Assembly: GCF_022539665.2 (NCBI RefSeq)
Contig: NC_081333.1
Span: 6,756,971 to 6,820,970 of the forward strand
Source: Daphnia carinata
Taxonomy: Eukaryota > Arthropoda > Branchiopoda > Diplostraca > Daphniidae
Direction of reading: 5' to 3'
DNA length: 64,000 bases
In this document: positions 1 through 13,250 of the stretch, piece after piece
Numbering within the stretch: the stretch's first letter is position 1
Layout: each line of letters begins with the position of its first letter
The notes under the pieces: generated by a model
The model's input: only the letters and a program-made list of their open reading frames with translations
Told to the model about the DNA's origin: nothing
Database searches by the model: none
Made by a program: the position numbers and the translations under genes

Positions 1-3000
1 TTTATACGAATAATAACATACATTTTACGTATAACATGGGTATAAGTATGATTGATAATATTTTTACTTTTGGCAAAATTTCTTTAAAATTTTTTAAATC
101 AAAAGACATTTAACGTAACTCAAGGCGATTGGATTTCTGTTTCATTAAGCCTTTTAAAAACCAATTTTGATGGCGTGTAGTTGTGGACGAAGATAAACGT
201 AGGCGACTTGGGTAACCAAGAAGATTACGCAACAAAGTTGTATGAGGATGACAAATCAGTTCAACAGGCAGGGTTCTACAAAGCTGTAATAATAACTGGA
301 TATAAATGATATTGAAAAAGTAGGTCGAATGTTTCGTAGTTAGATAACATTTTTCCGTTGATTGCGAGCCTGTCCATAAAGAGAGCAGCTCCATGACAGT
401 GAAATTTCGCGTAATCAGCATACTGTTCACGGATAGCTCTCTTTGTAGTCAAGGCTCAATGCAGACACGTGAAGGGTGCGTGATCAGCCAAACCCGATTC
501 AGCGTAGAGGACAAAGAATTTGAATACACAAATGACAATAAATGGTTGCATCCACGTTACAAAGAAATCTTAACAGATGGGTTGGTCGTATGGGGCTATA
601 CACGGAACTGCAAAGGTGGCACGGAGTAAACTTGTGCACTGGAAGTGGTAATCCTTATTTTTGCCCAATACCGTCGACTATATATACTACGAAAGCTGGT
701 ACGTGAGGAAGCATAAACATTGGTCATTGTTTCCGCATTTCAATTAGCAGGGTGTTGGGTGAGCTTGGTGGAGAGGGTGGGTTGGAGATTCCGACAGAAA
801 ATCAGAAAGGTGTGTGCCTGTTGGCAGCGAAGGAGACGGGGAAGAAACTATAGCTTTGCTTATACACGTTGCCTGATGATGAAGCAGGAAACGAACTTGA
901 AGAGGGGAAAGAGAATCCCCTTCCTTTCTTTTTCTTTTATTTTTAACAGAGGAATTAATCTGATCTTCGTAAGAATTTTTTTCTCTTGCTTTCTGTTACA
1001 TAGTGCCTTGTACAAAAGCTCTATGTTTCGTTCTTAGTTTATCACATTTGCTGTGATATTTGCTAAGTATTCCAAGCTTAGGTAAAATGAATCATTCAAT
1101 TCTCCGTATGGAACTTTGCGCACACGGTGAAAAATGGGAACGAAGATGATTCTGGCATACAGCTCCCTAAGTTGCTCCACTCGCAAACACTTGTATGATG
1201 TAAGAAAATTTGCGATTTAAAAACGAAATTTTATTTCTTGCTAACAGAGGATGTACTGGAGGTTGCAGAAAAATGTGTCAGGTATGGTAAACCAAGTATA
1301 AGGAAAAACGCCCTTTTTTCCGCAATACACTGTACAACACATGCTGGTGACTTGTTACGTTTTGGAAAGCTAGGTTAATGGAAGTTTGTTCTGTCTGGCA
1401 ATGATTTGTTACAGCAGTTTTAATGAAAATGAAAATTCAAAATTCTTGATTTTGGTTACGGAAGCGAGAGTTCTAATAGAAATAATGCCTCGAAAATCAG
1501 CTACTGTTGAACATTTAGTAAGTACAGTATAGAACGGCCTTTTAGTAAATTAACGAATATATTTAGCATTGTATTTAAGAAAAGGTCCGAAATTTAACTG
1601 CAGCATAAGTACCTACATCAAAGAAACAAGGGGCATAGTAGCAAGTAACACGGTCCCAATTGCTTTTCTGTCAGCACAAAACATTTGCACCCTCCGTAAG
1701 AATTCACACCCTGCCAATTTTGAACTGCAAGAAGTTGTTCAACAATCAACATTGAGTCGAACTTTGTCAGCAAATTCGGTTTTAATGTTTTAACCGATCG
1801 TGCCCACAATAGATTCTGTTTTGAAAATAAATTAAAGACATTCCCAGCTTTATTATTTTTTTTTTTTTCTTTTCTTTTTCTTCTTTTTCATTTTCTTTTT
1901 CCCCCTTCCCATCGCAATGCCCACCCGACACGTCAGGTGAGAGAGCAGATGAGAAACATCCATATGCACACAATGGCCGGGTGCGGTGGGAGCGCCTGAG
2001 ACGGCATACGAAATATGGCAATCAACCTTTGGTTTCATTCCTTCCCCTCTGCTCACACCATTCGCTTAAAATAAACTAACCCGACGGAATACATTGATTT
2101 ATCTTTTTTCCAATTCTCAAGCGAAACTACATACACTTCTTCTGGTGCATTGTGTTTCGTTGAAGCAAGATATAGCTTTTGGTGGTTATTGGTCTGTTAC
2201 AATGAAACAAAATCATAGCCTAAAAAATTCATTTTTTATCCCCTATTTTTCAAATGCGTTTCAACAATAGATTTTTTAAAGAGATTTTTGTTCTCAACCG
2301 ATGTTACCAACTATTTTTCGGATTGTCTTGTGAATCGCGGCATCTGTTGTCCACACTTCGAGATTCATATCAAATCATCAATTCCAAAACAATATAATTC
2401 AGTAATATTTTTCCGAGTTTTAAAACATGACGAATGTTCCAGTACTTATCTAAGCCGCTGAAAATCTGAAGTTAAAAGTGAAAATAAAAGTGACAATGAT
2501 AAATAATGTGGCTGGATTGGCTTCGATTTTAGAAACAGAAATAGATACCATATGCCGTTCCAAAAATCGCTCCAGCACTTCAGTAGAGATCGAATATGCA
2601 AGAGATCAGCGACCTGAGCGCCTCGACGACTCGTTCATCATTCGTGAATCAGCTGTCAGCTTTGTTATGGCTCTTGCGCAGAGCGCTCTCGTCAGTCGTC
2701 TATTGACTTTGAATAGTTAACAGTTAGCAGCGTAGATAGAGAGGAAAAAAAAATACAAGAAAGAAAATATAAGAAAAAAAAAATACAAGCAAGTCTTTGT
2801 TCAGACAACATCAAGAAAAAGTTAAATGATCCGGAATCTGTCACTGCTTTTTCCACCTTCACATGATGGATGCATAGTGCATAAGCATCTGGATATCACC
2901 ATATTCCTCTGTTTTTTCTGCAATTTGTCTAACGTATTGTTTGGTGAAAGGAAGCGTCCTTGGAGATGCAGACGTAAGACGAACATATGTGACGTTAAAT

Positions 3001-4820
3001 GGTTTCATGCAACATTTTACTTGTTTATTTTTTTACTATAGGACTCCAGAAATTAAATTAGTACAGGACAACAACAAATTTCGACTTTGGAATTAAAAAT
3101 CATTAAGATATGTCATTTTTCAGTGATTAACCTAGGATTACATTTTTGGTATAGAGCATTGAAGCAAGTTACTTTCGCAATAGGCATAATTCAATCTAAT
3201 AGAGTCTGCCTACTGGTGGATTAAATGCCTAATAAAAAAAAATGAACCAAGTATTCATTTTAACACTCTCGTGGCTGCCAAAAGAAAAAAAGCCAACAGG
3301 AGCTAAATATTCGAGTTTGAAACGAACAGGATACGTTATGTTACGCGTATAATGGCTATAGGGCGAAGGAAGTTTTTTATTTTCTCCACAGTAGCTGTTC
3401 GCCAGCAACTATGGGGATTCATTGACAAAACGCGCGACAACAAAGGACATGTTTGGAGAGCTAAATGTTCCGAACATGCTTTATTTTGTTAATATGTCCC
3501 TTTAAGCGTATCAGTTGTAATCCCACGTTTAATAGAAGCATTGATTTCAAGGGAAACAATAAATCACACGGTTTGTAGCACACACGTAAAAGATTTTGTT
3601 TGTTACAAAGAAAAAAAAATTTGACATTCAAGTAGGCGTGGAATGGATTTGATGACTGAAGAATACGCCATGTGCGCAGCAAGCTGAAGCTTGAATAGAG
3701 CATGTATATGTAGGGGACTTTGCGTTGGGAAAATGGCTTTCACACATCCCAAGAAGGTGTATAATATATAATGAGAAGACGGAAATAAAAAAATATGGAG
3801 ACCTTTTTTTAGAGTACAACCCACAAAGCTATCGTTTGGCTTTGTATAGCTTTAGAATGGGCAACTGGCGCTTGTGTGTATACCTATATACCTGCTCCCC
3901 TTTGGGATGGGCCATCAGAATAAAAATTGAGGAAATCATGTCAATTGAAAAGGGCTGACAAGGTAACAACGAAGCCGGGAGGGCTGAAAGCGGCAAGTCT
4001 TTGGCGTTTGCAGCTGATTTGGCAGTTTGACTTTGTCCATGTTGGAGCTGCTTGTCATCATCTTTTCAAGGTATATCACCTTTTGCCCCGTGTCTATTCT
4101 CTGATGTGAATTATTGTAGCTTTATCACGACAAAGCAAAGGTGCTACATCCTGCATGTTCTGTGTGAAAGTAAGCAACTGGAAAATTGCCATTTGGAGTC
4201 TTTTGTTTTATTCTTTGCCACGATGAATGCGACATACTTTCTTTACAGGCGGTATGATTTGTCCTCAGCTTACCAAATAGACAGCTCGTTCCCTAGGCAA
4301 CACGCAACTTAGAAAGTACTTAATTTGAGTTCAGATTATCGTTGATTTTTTTTTCTAGATTGGCAGAAACGATTGATTGCCAGTGTAGATTGATGCAGCT
4401 ATCCATCGCCATCCACCGTATTAATCTTTTATTTGTTGGTGGTATTGAGGGGTGATGATCGCTGCGACGCCTACTGATCGGTAATTCTGCCGTGCAGAAA
4501 GGGGAGGGCAAGAGGGTGGTTATATCGTCATAAATCATGAACAGCAATGAGCCATCGTAAAAGGATCCAATCGGAAGAGAGTCACGTGACTTGTTGGGCG
4601 GATTTTCTCTGGCCACTATCCAACCCTCTTACTGCTTTCGTCTTTCCCTCTCTCTTTTTTTGTCTTCTTCTTCTGGTGGAGAGAAGCAAAGGAGGAGTGG
4701 CGCGTGAAGAGATCTGTAAGGGTATAATCGCTCTCCAACACGATCCAGCGCTTAACACACATACACACACCAAAAGAGCCGAAAGAGTACTGGATATCGC
4801 CGACAGAGAAGTGAGCGACA
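1..4820. other. Upstream intergenic region, no gene recognised
   Basis: No open frame here shows a family motif, signal peptide or consistent splice pattern. Visible features are a pyrimidine tract at about 1853-1910, an A-rich stretch near 2740-2820 and general AT richness. Short frames around 110-430 and 3600-4300 look like chance. The last few hundred bases could hold regulatory DNA of the homeobox gene downstream. Confidence 0.5.
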
Positions 4821-4837
4821 AATCTCTTGACATTTAG

Positions 4838-4849
4838 TCAGTCATCAGT
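4838..4849 (+). promoter_or_regulatory. Possible initiator pair for the Gbx gene
   Basis: Two overlapping TCAGT-type arthropod initiator motifs lie at 4838-4842 and 4845-4849, about 120 bases before the preferred ATG at 4968. No TATA box is obvious. This is only a motif match and would need 5' transcript data. Confidence 0.25.
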
Positions 4850-4967
4850 CGCCTCATCCGCCGGATCAACTTATCCTATCGGCACTCTTCAATTAGTTGA
4901 TGTTTACGAGGTTTTAAAAATTTATTGCTGGCGATTAAGAAAATTTAGGGGGATAGTCCAATTCGTT

Positions 4968-6401
4968 ATGGAATCGTCGAGATTTCCGCCTGGTAGTAAT
5001 TTCCAAAGTTGGTTGAATCCTCTCGATCCGACAGTGATGTTGGCTGCCGCTGCTGCTGGATCGGTGTGTGCCCCTCCGTCGATCGGCCTGTCGGATTCAG
5101 TTTCTTCTTCCACGTCGTCCATCTCCGGTTCGTCACCTAACCGATTCGCACCTTTGGTTTACCAACATTTCTTTCACCATTTGCCGCCCGTCCGAAATCA
5201 GCAACATTTCGATCTACTGACGTATCACGCCGCTGCCCTTCACCAACACTTGGCCGTGGCTGCTGCAGCCGTGTCCAACCGGACATTTCAGCAAAGCCAA
5301 CAGTTGCCCTCGTTAGTCACGAATTCAATGCCCTTTGCAGGAGTTTCCGCTACCGGCATCCCGACTACGGACGAGGAGAGATCCGCAAAAAAATCGGCTT
5401 GTATTGGTTACAGCGTAGCTGATCTTCTGTCGGATCATCAACGACCAAACAGTTGCGATCGCATTAATAACACATCGCCCGAGCGTTCAGGTTTGTAAAA
5501 ATTTCACAGATAGTAGAATCATTGATGGGTATAATAAAAAAAAAACTTACCAAAACTTATTGCCATGATCCGCTTTGTAGAAAGTGAGCTGGATATCTTA
5601 TCCGAAGGTAATAGTAGTACGGAAGAAGACCTTTTCCAAGAGCCAAATCAACACATATATCCGGCCACCAATTCACTCGGTTGCGGAGAGGGTTCCGACC
5701 GAGGAGTCGATTCGTTTGGTGCAGCAGGATCAGCAGTGGTTGTTACATCATCAGACAGTTCCATTGATGCAACGCTTTCTAATGGAAGTGGTAATAACAA
5801 GAATAGGCGAAGGAGGACGGCTTTTTCTACTCACCAGCTGATCGAACTGGAGCGTGAATTTCAAGCTAAAAAGTACCTTAGCTTGACAGAGCGCTCCCAA
5901 ATCGCTCATCAACTGCGCTTGTCAGAAGTGCAGATCAAGATATGGTTTCAAAATCGTCGAGCTAAATGGAAACGAGTCAAAGCCGCTTTAGTTACAGGTG
6001 GATCGTCCCGGATGAATGGCGGAGGCCAGCATTCCAACAACCAGCACCACTCACAGTCGCTTTCGTACCATCAGCAATTGCATTCAGATGGCAATCATCA
6101 TCACCCGCCACAGCAAAAATTAGTGGTCCCCATTCCCGTGCATGTCAATCGAATCGCACTCCGCTCGCAACATCAACAGATGGAGAAAAACCCTAGCGGG
6201 ACTGCCATCAGTAATAGTGCTGTCGCCATTCAACGACAACGCCCATCACCTGTGACAGAACTGAACCTATCGTCAGCCTCACCATTCCGCTCCTCTGGAT
6301 CAACCCTATTTCGTTCACCGTCTCACTCCCGGTCGGTTTACCCGTCCGACCCAGGCTCCTCACCGACGGCCGTGGATCCCTCGGTTTCTAATACAATTTA
6401 G
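4968..6401 (+). CDS. unpg: Gbx/unplugged-type homeobox transcription factor
   Basis: Two exons, 4968-5490 and 5581-6401, are joined across a 90-nt GT-AG intron in matching phase (G|AA codon), giving 447 residues. Residues 249-308 are a complete homeodomain. It carries R2-R5, the invariant L16, F20, W48, F49, N51 and R53, and Q50. The helix 2-3 wording ([36 protein letters not shown]) is typical of Gbx, which patterns neural and tracheal tissue in arthropods and the midbrain-hindbrain boundary in vertebrates. A Groucho-binding eh1-like motif, YSVADLL, sits at about 148-154. An Ala run near the N terminus and a His/Gln/Ser-rich tail flank these. The ATG at 4968 is preferred because the upstream in-frame stretch (possible ATG at 4827) looks like 5' UTR. 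The closest alternative is another Antp-superclass gene, but the homeodomain argues for Gbx. Confidence 0.9.
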
Positions 6402-9400
6402 TAATTTTTTTTATTTTTTTATTTTGTGTGTACAATGAAATACTCATAATTAATCGTAACTGATTTATTTATCGCGGGAGTTGAATTCGAGTTTTTTTTT
6501 GTACCCCGTTAGCCCATTTGTTTTACCTTTTCTTATAGCACAATTGTTGATTGAAATACATAACTTTTACTCGTCAATTTATGGCAAAAGTTCGGTTTAT
6601 TTGTGAAGAGAATATGCTGTAGATAGTAATCCGTGTTCATTTGGAAATGTGTAGTAAACTTCTTATGGTAATTCCCTAGAAGAGAATGGGCACAAAAGGC
6701 ATTTGGAAAGTCAATGATTTGCATCTCGGGTATTTTTGCGGTCGCTTTAATCGTAGCTGAAAAAGAAAAAATGAGTAGAAAGAATGGGAGGAGTTGATTT
6801 GTTGGACTTTGAGAGACGCGAACCTGCTGTGATAACTAATCATCATAACTGGTTTTGAGGTATACACTTGCAGATTGATGGACAACATAATGGAGCGGGT
6901 AGAGACTAAGGAGAGGATGGAAGAGAGAAAGCGAGCAAGAACTTTGTATTATGGAAATTTTCCTGAAACTTCGAGTGACAGTTGATGATGAGCAGGGTTT
7001 GGCCACTCTTGTACGTTGGTCGGTCGGTAGATAGTCTCGTAGTTCCCTGTGAAACCCGGAAAAGTTGCTGGAAGAAAACTGATCCGACGCAAAAGGGGGA
7101 AGGGAAACTGTCAATCAAATTGTCCCTGACATGGGACCCGACAGCTTCGGTGATTACCGTACGCTATACAACTGCGAATGACTATGTATCTAATCCTATT
7201 AGTGCGTCAAAAGCGTTGAGGCCCTCGACCGCGAGCAACGAGCGCAATTTCAACTGCCATCGCGGAAGAGAAACGGACCAAACAGGCCAACACAAAAACA
7301 TAGAGCAACGCCTCCCCCTTTTTTTTGTTGTGTTGAGTTTCTCTCTCCAGTCTTAACTACAAAGACAATATTTAAAATTCAATCAAACCCAACCGGCGAC
7401 TCGAAATTGAGCTTGTGTTTTCTTTTCGTTTAACATAACATTGCACAAAATCCTCAAAGTGGGGAATTCTTTCAAGAAAAATAATAATCGGACAATGTTC
7501 GTGAAACATCTTTATACTTTGGTAGATTGTAGCATAACTTTCGCGCTGATATACGTTTCCAATGTGAAGCTCACCGATTAGAAATGATGGGTTACCGTCA
7601 AATAAAGATCATGTAGCCTACAGTATATTGCTTCAATGGCCATCGGAGAAAAAAAAACAAACAAATCAAGTCACAGCAATATTTCTTCCCTTCGACCGGA
7701 ACGTATTTAGCTACTGGTGTGTGAAGCCGTGCAGTTCGCTACGAATAAACGAGATCCCTTCTCATATATATTTCCTTTTTTTATGTATACGCCTAACGCA
7801 TTGATGTGGTGCGAAAAAGATCTCCCTCCTCGGTTGTAAAACAAGCCCGAGCGACGGTTATGTGGTGTCGTGACGTCAAGCGCGTTTTGTCCGGCAAAGC
7901 CGTTTTAGCACAGTTTGACGTGTGACTTTGTAGTACAGAGGTCAAGCATAACCTCACGTTATTTCATGTTCTTTTCCCCTATTTTTTTTTGTGCGCCCTT
8001 CCGCTATATATAGACCTTGTCATCAATAGCGCTTTACCCCTATCCTTAAGTGCGGCGTATATATATCTAGTGGCTACATGAATGAATTATGTGGCCGTGA
8101 ATATTTATCTAATTGTTGTGTTAGTATATGGTCTATTGCTTTCGATTATGCAAACACACCGTGCAATATCCATGTATTTGCTTGCGCGTTTGAAGCGCCA
8201 TTCTTTAATCTAACCGTTATCAGTTAAAGTATAACTGCCCTGAAAAATTAGCATGGAAAATGGAAACCACAGTTACGACGAAATGCGTTCTTCGACTTGC
8301 GTGATTCGTAAACGAAATGTTTCCGTGTTATTTTCAAATCGCGTATTGCCCACCGGTACAGTAATGAAAATCAGTTCTCGAATAAGTAAAGGAGAAAATG
8401 CATGGGTAACAATCCAAACTATGGCCAGAAATTTAATAAGCACATTGAAGATTTGTAAGCTCGTCTATTCAGCAAATGTAGCAATGAAACCAAAAGAGCA
8501 AAAATAGATATATATACAGTATGTTAACCCTTATCTTGGTTGATAATAAGTCTCCAGGCTAATGGTTATCGAGACCACCACTACCAGTATGATGTGGAAA
8601 ACATATCATCAGCGTATAGCAGTGGTGACTGGCAACTAAGGCTGCAAGGCTGTAATTCAGTGTCAGTTCCTGCCAATCACGCGTGCTGGCAGGAAATAGC
8701 CGTTGATGATAGACATTGTCAGTTTGCCGCTTGCAGGAATGTACATATTACTGTGGGCTATGTAAAGCGTAGCCAAATGCCGCCTGTTTGTTTTCCATTT
8801 GATGCCAACGACCGAATTATAAAGTGCGTTTACAGAATAATGAGCTTTTCATGCCGACTTATATATAAATTCAAATTCAGTGGATATAGTAACTAGGGTT
8901 TGATGGCATGGCCATTTGGTTGAGCCCTTATGAATGCAAGAAATGAAAGTCAATGGATTGTCGGCTTCTAACAAAAGACGCAATTTCTGGCATCAGACCT
9001 GATCGTTTTCCAACATTAAAACAACCTTTATGTGCTTGAGCTTTTAGTTCTAGCACTGCATAATGATCAAAACCGAGATGAAAGGGTTCCAACGAGCGAG
9101 ACGAAGCCGCCATGGCTTTCCTCTGCTTATTCTTCTTGGTTGATTGGTTGTCCCTTTCACGCCCTATTTTATGTCAGCACTGCCCGATGATGGATCAATT
9201 AGGTTTGCTTCCAATCGATGTAACTAATCCTTTTTTGTAGGAACATGTGCAATGGTTTTGCTGTATTTGTTAATGGTGACGCTTTTTCCAATTCAATAGC
9301 AACTGACTAATAGACCACCGTCCTAGTTGAATTGTTGTTTCGGTTGTCCGATAATGAGGGGAAATCTATTACTCATTAATGTGTAAACAATTTTTATTTT

Positions 9401-10440
9401 CGGTTCCTGTACCAGAAGTAATATGTAACTTTTTACGATACAAACAAATGCACAAGAACTTTATTGCTAAACAGAATATAGATACTTATATGGATTATGG
9501 GAGAAAGCCGCTCGACGGAAGCACGTTATAAATCCGATTGAATCGTTCCGGATACTCACCACGTAGTCTCGTTATGTTGCCTGAATACGATCATTTTTTC
9601 CCCTTCGATCCTTTGCTTATTTTCCTATTGCTTTTTTTTGTGTGTGTGTGTCCTCCGATCTTCAAACGTATACCGAACGGCGGTAATGGCGGTCTGGGCT
9701 GATGATCTATTTCCCCTTCTAATGGATGCGATGGCACGGGTTGAATAGAGAACGAAGAGGGAAATATCACACATAAACTTTGCGGCTCGTCTCAGGATAA
9801 GGGAGGGCTAGACAATCGTGGTCAATAGTGTGTCAGTTATGCAAGAGGAAATTGTCGATTTTTTCCTCCCTCCTACACATACATATTGATACGTATTCAC
9901 CAGCATATATTACATCCATTACCGATCTATCTGACTGGATCCAAAGTATGTTGAGGAAGTGACCTCGCCAACTCTTGATGGTACATTAACTCGCTAACCG
10001 AGATCCTTTCGCGTGTTTTTTTCCTCCTTCGTTTGCTTGTTTGCCCCGCCCCTCCTTCATTCTCCTATAAAGTAAATGAAAAACGTTAAGTCCGATAGCA
10101 GGCTAGAAATAATTTTCATGATCATGCTTTATTTAATTTTAATTTATATAATTATTTATATGTTACCTGCAGTCTATGAAATATTTTAACGCACATCTGC
10201 ACTTCGGCTTGAGAAACACGGGCATTTCTCAATTCAGAATGAATTTCAGAACGAATCGTTTCGTGAACCTTATTTTATTTTTTGTATGAGTAAAATCATC
10301 AGCGCATTGGGAAATTCAATATGGACAGTTAACCAGGTTGCCAGCCAGTTTAATATGGGATATTATTTGCGACTTGATGCTTGTATGACGGTTTAATTGT
10401 TTTAGTATGGGATTTAGCGCTTTAAAATTTATAAGTTCTG
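6402..10440. other. Intergenic, no gene recognised
   Basis: AT-rich sequence after the homeobox gene. Frames at 6982-7356, 8253-8507 and 8540-8896 lack a domain, a signal peptide and a splice partner. Short TATATA runs occur around 8005-8070. Some of it may be cis-regulatory DNA of the homeobox gene, but nothing shows this directly. Confidence 0.45.
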
Positions 10441-10446
10441 ATTTAC

Positions 10447-10537
10447 GGCTAAAACAACTAGGTGGACTAAATTTAATATTCGTAGCAGACAATGTAACTG
10501 GTGCTGTAGTGATAGGCAAGAAGATGGCGGTTAGTAT
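10447..10537 (+). repeat. 91-bp dispersed repeat, copy 1
   Basis: From ggctaaa to ttagtat this matches 11848-11939 in the same orientation with scattered substitutions. Shared landmarks are actaaatttaat, cagacaatgtaactggtgc and aagaagatggcggttagtat. No terminal inverted repeat or TSD was found. A run of 13 G follows at 10580-10592. Confidence 0.75.
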
Positions 10538-11847
10538 TAAGCCTCAAGTACCAGTCAAGTCAGTTTTTTGTTTTTTGGAGGGGGGGGGGGGGAAGTAATA
10601 CGACTTAACTGCTCTTTACGACTCTGTCTGCTCAATACACACCACCGTTGCTGTACCTGACGCGGGCACATATGGGACACACCACTTTGCCAACCAGAAT
10701 TCACCGTATATAAAGGTAAAATTGGAGCGAACTAGTGACTGAGGAACCTTCCTTAGTACAATAGGCAGCTGAATGTAGAATGAAAGGTAATGCTGGATGC
10801 GAGCTCTGAGCGCAAAGTACTTTAATTAGAAATTCTACTCATGCAACCAGCTTGAACAAGCAGTTGGGCCCATCATGTTACCCGTGTGTTGTAATAAAAA
10901 TCATGGTAGTGTCTACGTCGGAGATCGTCCAGATCGACTAGTTTAAGAGATGGATATCCAAATTTCTAGGATAGTTTCCATAACGATGCCCCCCCTCCAC
11001 CATCCATTGCGGACATACTCGTGAGTGTTTACCCCTCCCCTGCGGAATATTACGCATCGATACAACGATAAAATCCCTTGACTATATAAGACTTTAGGGT
11101 TGAAAGAAAATTTTGCTAGGCTCAGGTTGATATAGACCAGGGAACTGTTGAGCACGGGTGGGGGACCGCGGTAAACTCGGTAGCTCCTTCGAGGATTAGT
11201 AAGCACGCACTACAGGGATCATTCATCAGTCATAAAGATCTATGACAAACAAAACTATCCGATTTCCATAATGCATTGAATTAAAGGTAAGGCTCCTGTT
11301 GAGGCCTAACGCGCAATATACTTTTAATGCGACTTTCAGCCATCAACCCCCAGATATTTACTAATATTTCTGTAATATTCGTCAGATATTTCTGACATTT
11401 TCACTTAATCATATAACTCTAACTGAAGATTGACAGCGCCATAGTACTAAAGGGCTTATATATATTGTTTTTCTAACTGTCATAATGTTATTGGTGAAAA
11501 TTCAAAATCAAACATGAAAATTAAGAAAACAAATGTGTGATAAATTAAATATAATTTGTTTCTCTCGTTTCGTGGCCCCAAATCGCAATTTCCAATGGCC
11601 CATTAAATTTTTATCTATCTCCTTATTTTTTCTTTTACCGCATTTATTTCTTTGTCTCTGTTGTTTCTGATGTAGAACGTGTTATCAAATATGAAATAAT
11701 CCATACAAAGATTTTTACATTAACCGTTCGCGCCCAATTTCGTCCTCCTTACAAGATGTGAGTGCAACACAATCTGGCATTTACATTTTAAATTTGTACA
11801 CTTATATATATATATATAGGCATCGTGGACATACCTTTCGTGCAGAT

Positions 11848-11939
11848 GGCTAAACCCAATAGGTAGACTAAATTTAATAGGTGGCAGCAGACAATGTAAC
11901 TGGTGCGGTAGTGATGGGCAAGAAGATGGCGGTTAGTAT
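11848..11939 (+). repeat. 91-bp dispersed repeat, copy 2
   Basis: Partner of 10447-10537, 1.4 kb downstream and in direct orientation. The family is unknown. It could be part of a SINE or a decayed MITE. The sequence between the copies shows no gene. Confidence 0.75.
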
Positions 11940-12172
11940 CAGGTATCATAAAGTTATGAAAAGACATTACTAGTCAACTTGCAAATCATGCGTATATTTT
12001 GAATCAGCGCAAGAAATAAAATAAAGTTCATTAAATCATTTTCTCTGAAATCCATTTGAAAAAACTAGAAACGCGTCATTGTCCGGGACTCCCGCAACTT
12101 CTTACAAACGTAGTTTTCGTGCAAAAAGACAGGTATAAAATAGTTGTGTGTGCCGCACTCTATTGGAGACGT

Positions 12173-12391
12173 GGTGACCTAACCGTCTTGTGATCTAGTT
12201 GCGAATTCGCGGTTCATAGTTGGATCACGTGACCGTCACGTCTCCCTTGAGTTGAATTTCCCTCTTCTATGTCATAGTGAGTTCCACTACCTACGCCAAT
12301 ACGGAACCCTGATTAGCCGGCAATCAGGGTTCTCCAGCAACAACGTAGTGGGACAGTGCACATGACATGGCATGATAGCGGAAACAAACTC
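12173..12391 (+). repeat. ~219-bp dispersed repeat with internal hairpin, copy 1
   Basis: Runs from ggtgacctaacc to gcggaaacaaactc and is repeated at 13909-14125. It contains a hairpin whose arms are ggaaccctgatt and aatcagggttc around a short loop (about 12303-12333). A GGTTCATAGTTGG segment resembles a decayed Pol III B box, so a tRNA-derived SINE is possible but unproven. Confidence 0.75.
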
Positions 12392-12435
12392 ATGCATAAG
12401 TTAGGTGCTAGTATAAGTAGGTTAGTTATTACTAA

Positions 12436-12635
12436 TTGGTTGGGTTGGTGGTTGTAATGCAACCGCCAACACAACTTTTATCGTTATATATTTATTATTT
12501 TTTCTTATTAACATTAACTACATCCTACTGAAATAAAAATTAAAAGCTAGGGTTTCTCTGCCCTACACATTTTAAAATAATTAAGTTCTTTTTTTTTATT
12601 CCAAGAAAATGCATGTCTGTTTTTACGGTGAAAAA
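12436..12635 (+). repeat. Hairpin-ended dispersed repeat, uninterrupted copy
   Basis: About 190-200 bp, matching 19809-19886 plus 23755-23890, where a MULE splits the second copy. It starts with a near-perfect hairpin (ttgggttggtggttg ... caaccgccaacac, 12438-12475) and continues through gaaataaaaattaaa, ggctagggtttctctgccct-like sequence and ccaagaaaatgcatgt. A hairpin close to one end suggests a Helitron-like or other non-autonomous element, but I found no clear terminus rule. Confidence 0.7.
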
Positions 12636-12861
12636 ATACAAGGAGTTTCTACGTACCAATTGCCGTATGTTAGACGCCGATGGCTGAGGGCCTGGAATTC
12701 CGCTAGTCTCGAGACTCTTGGCAACTTTGCGCCGGTAATCGTTATGCGTCTGCAAAATGATGTCAATTTCTTCAGCGCTGACGCTCGATTTCGTTGGATA
12801 CGATGGTAAACAAGCTGCCCCCCAGGTTGAATTCTATTTGTAGCAAAATGAATATCATGAA

Positions 12862-12867
12862 TTTATT
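12862..12867 (-). terminator. Polyadenylation signal of the 75-residue peptide gene
   Basis: TTTATT on the plus strand reads AATAAA on the gene strand, about 20 bases beyond the stop codon at 12887. Canonical hexamer, short 3' UTR. Confidence 0.45.
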
Positions 12868-12886
12868 ATAATTACTTTGAATATGC

Positions 12887-13217
12887 TTAAGAATATACCG
12901 TATATTTGCAGAGGGTATTTTCGCTAGGTACGCTGCATGTAGCAATATTGCAGTATATATTTTGAGCTACGGGTCTCAATGTCGTGGCGGTTGGCTTCAG
13001 AGTCGACAAGGTATTGGTGCAACTGCAGACCGTAGTTGGCTGCAACGTCACCTGGGCCTCCTTTTCATACAAAAATGATTAATTAAGCAACAGAATAGTT
13101 AAAAACATGTCTGAAAATAACCGAAAATGTACTCATAGATTCTTTTTCTTGTAAAGTACTTACTCCGCAAGCGGATAGGATGACGGTGATCACCAAGGAT
13201 ATAGCGAAAAATTTCAT
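12887..13217 (-). CDS. Small secreted Thr/Cys-rich peptide, 75 residues
   Basis: Two exons on the minus strand: 13217-13164 (18 codons) and 13060-12887. The intron is GTAAGT...AAAAG and phase 0. Exon 1 encodes a compact signal peptide (MKFFAISLVITVILSACG). The remaining 57 residues are Thr/Pro-rich with five cysteines (VCSC, YC, ATC, LC). No known family is recognised. The layout (signal peptide in exon 1, TATA box just upstream, AATAAA just downstream) is typical of abundant arthropod secreted peptides such as cuticle, gut or defence products. Function is unknown. The odd number of mature cysteines leaves one unpaired or allows a dimer. Confidence 0.6.
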
Positions 13218-13250
13218 TTCGACTAGAGTAGAACAAGCAAACAATGCTCT

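Noticed and set aside
4827-4967. In-frame N-terminal extension of the Gbx protein from ATG 4827
   Set aside because: Its composition is unlike Gbx N termini and it overlaps possible initiator motifs. The ATG at 4968 begins a better N terminus.
8253-8896. Two adjoining plus-strand frames
   Set aside because: No motif, signal peptide or phase-matched junction. Probably chance.
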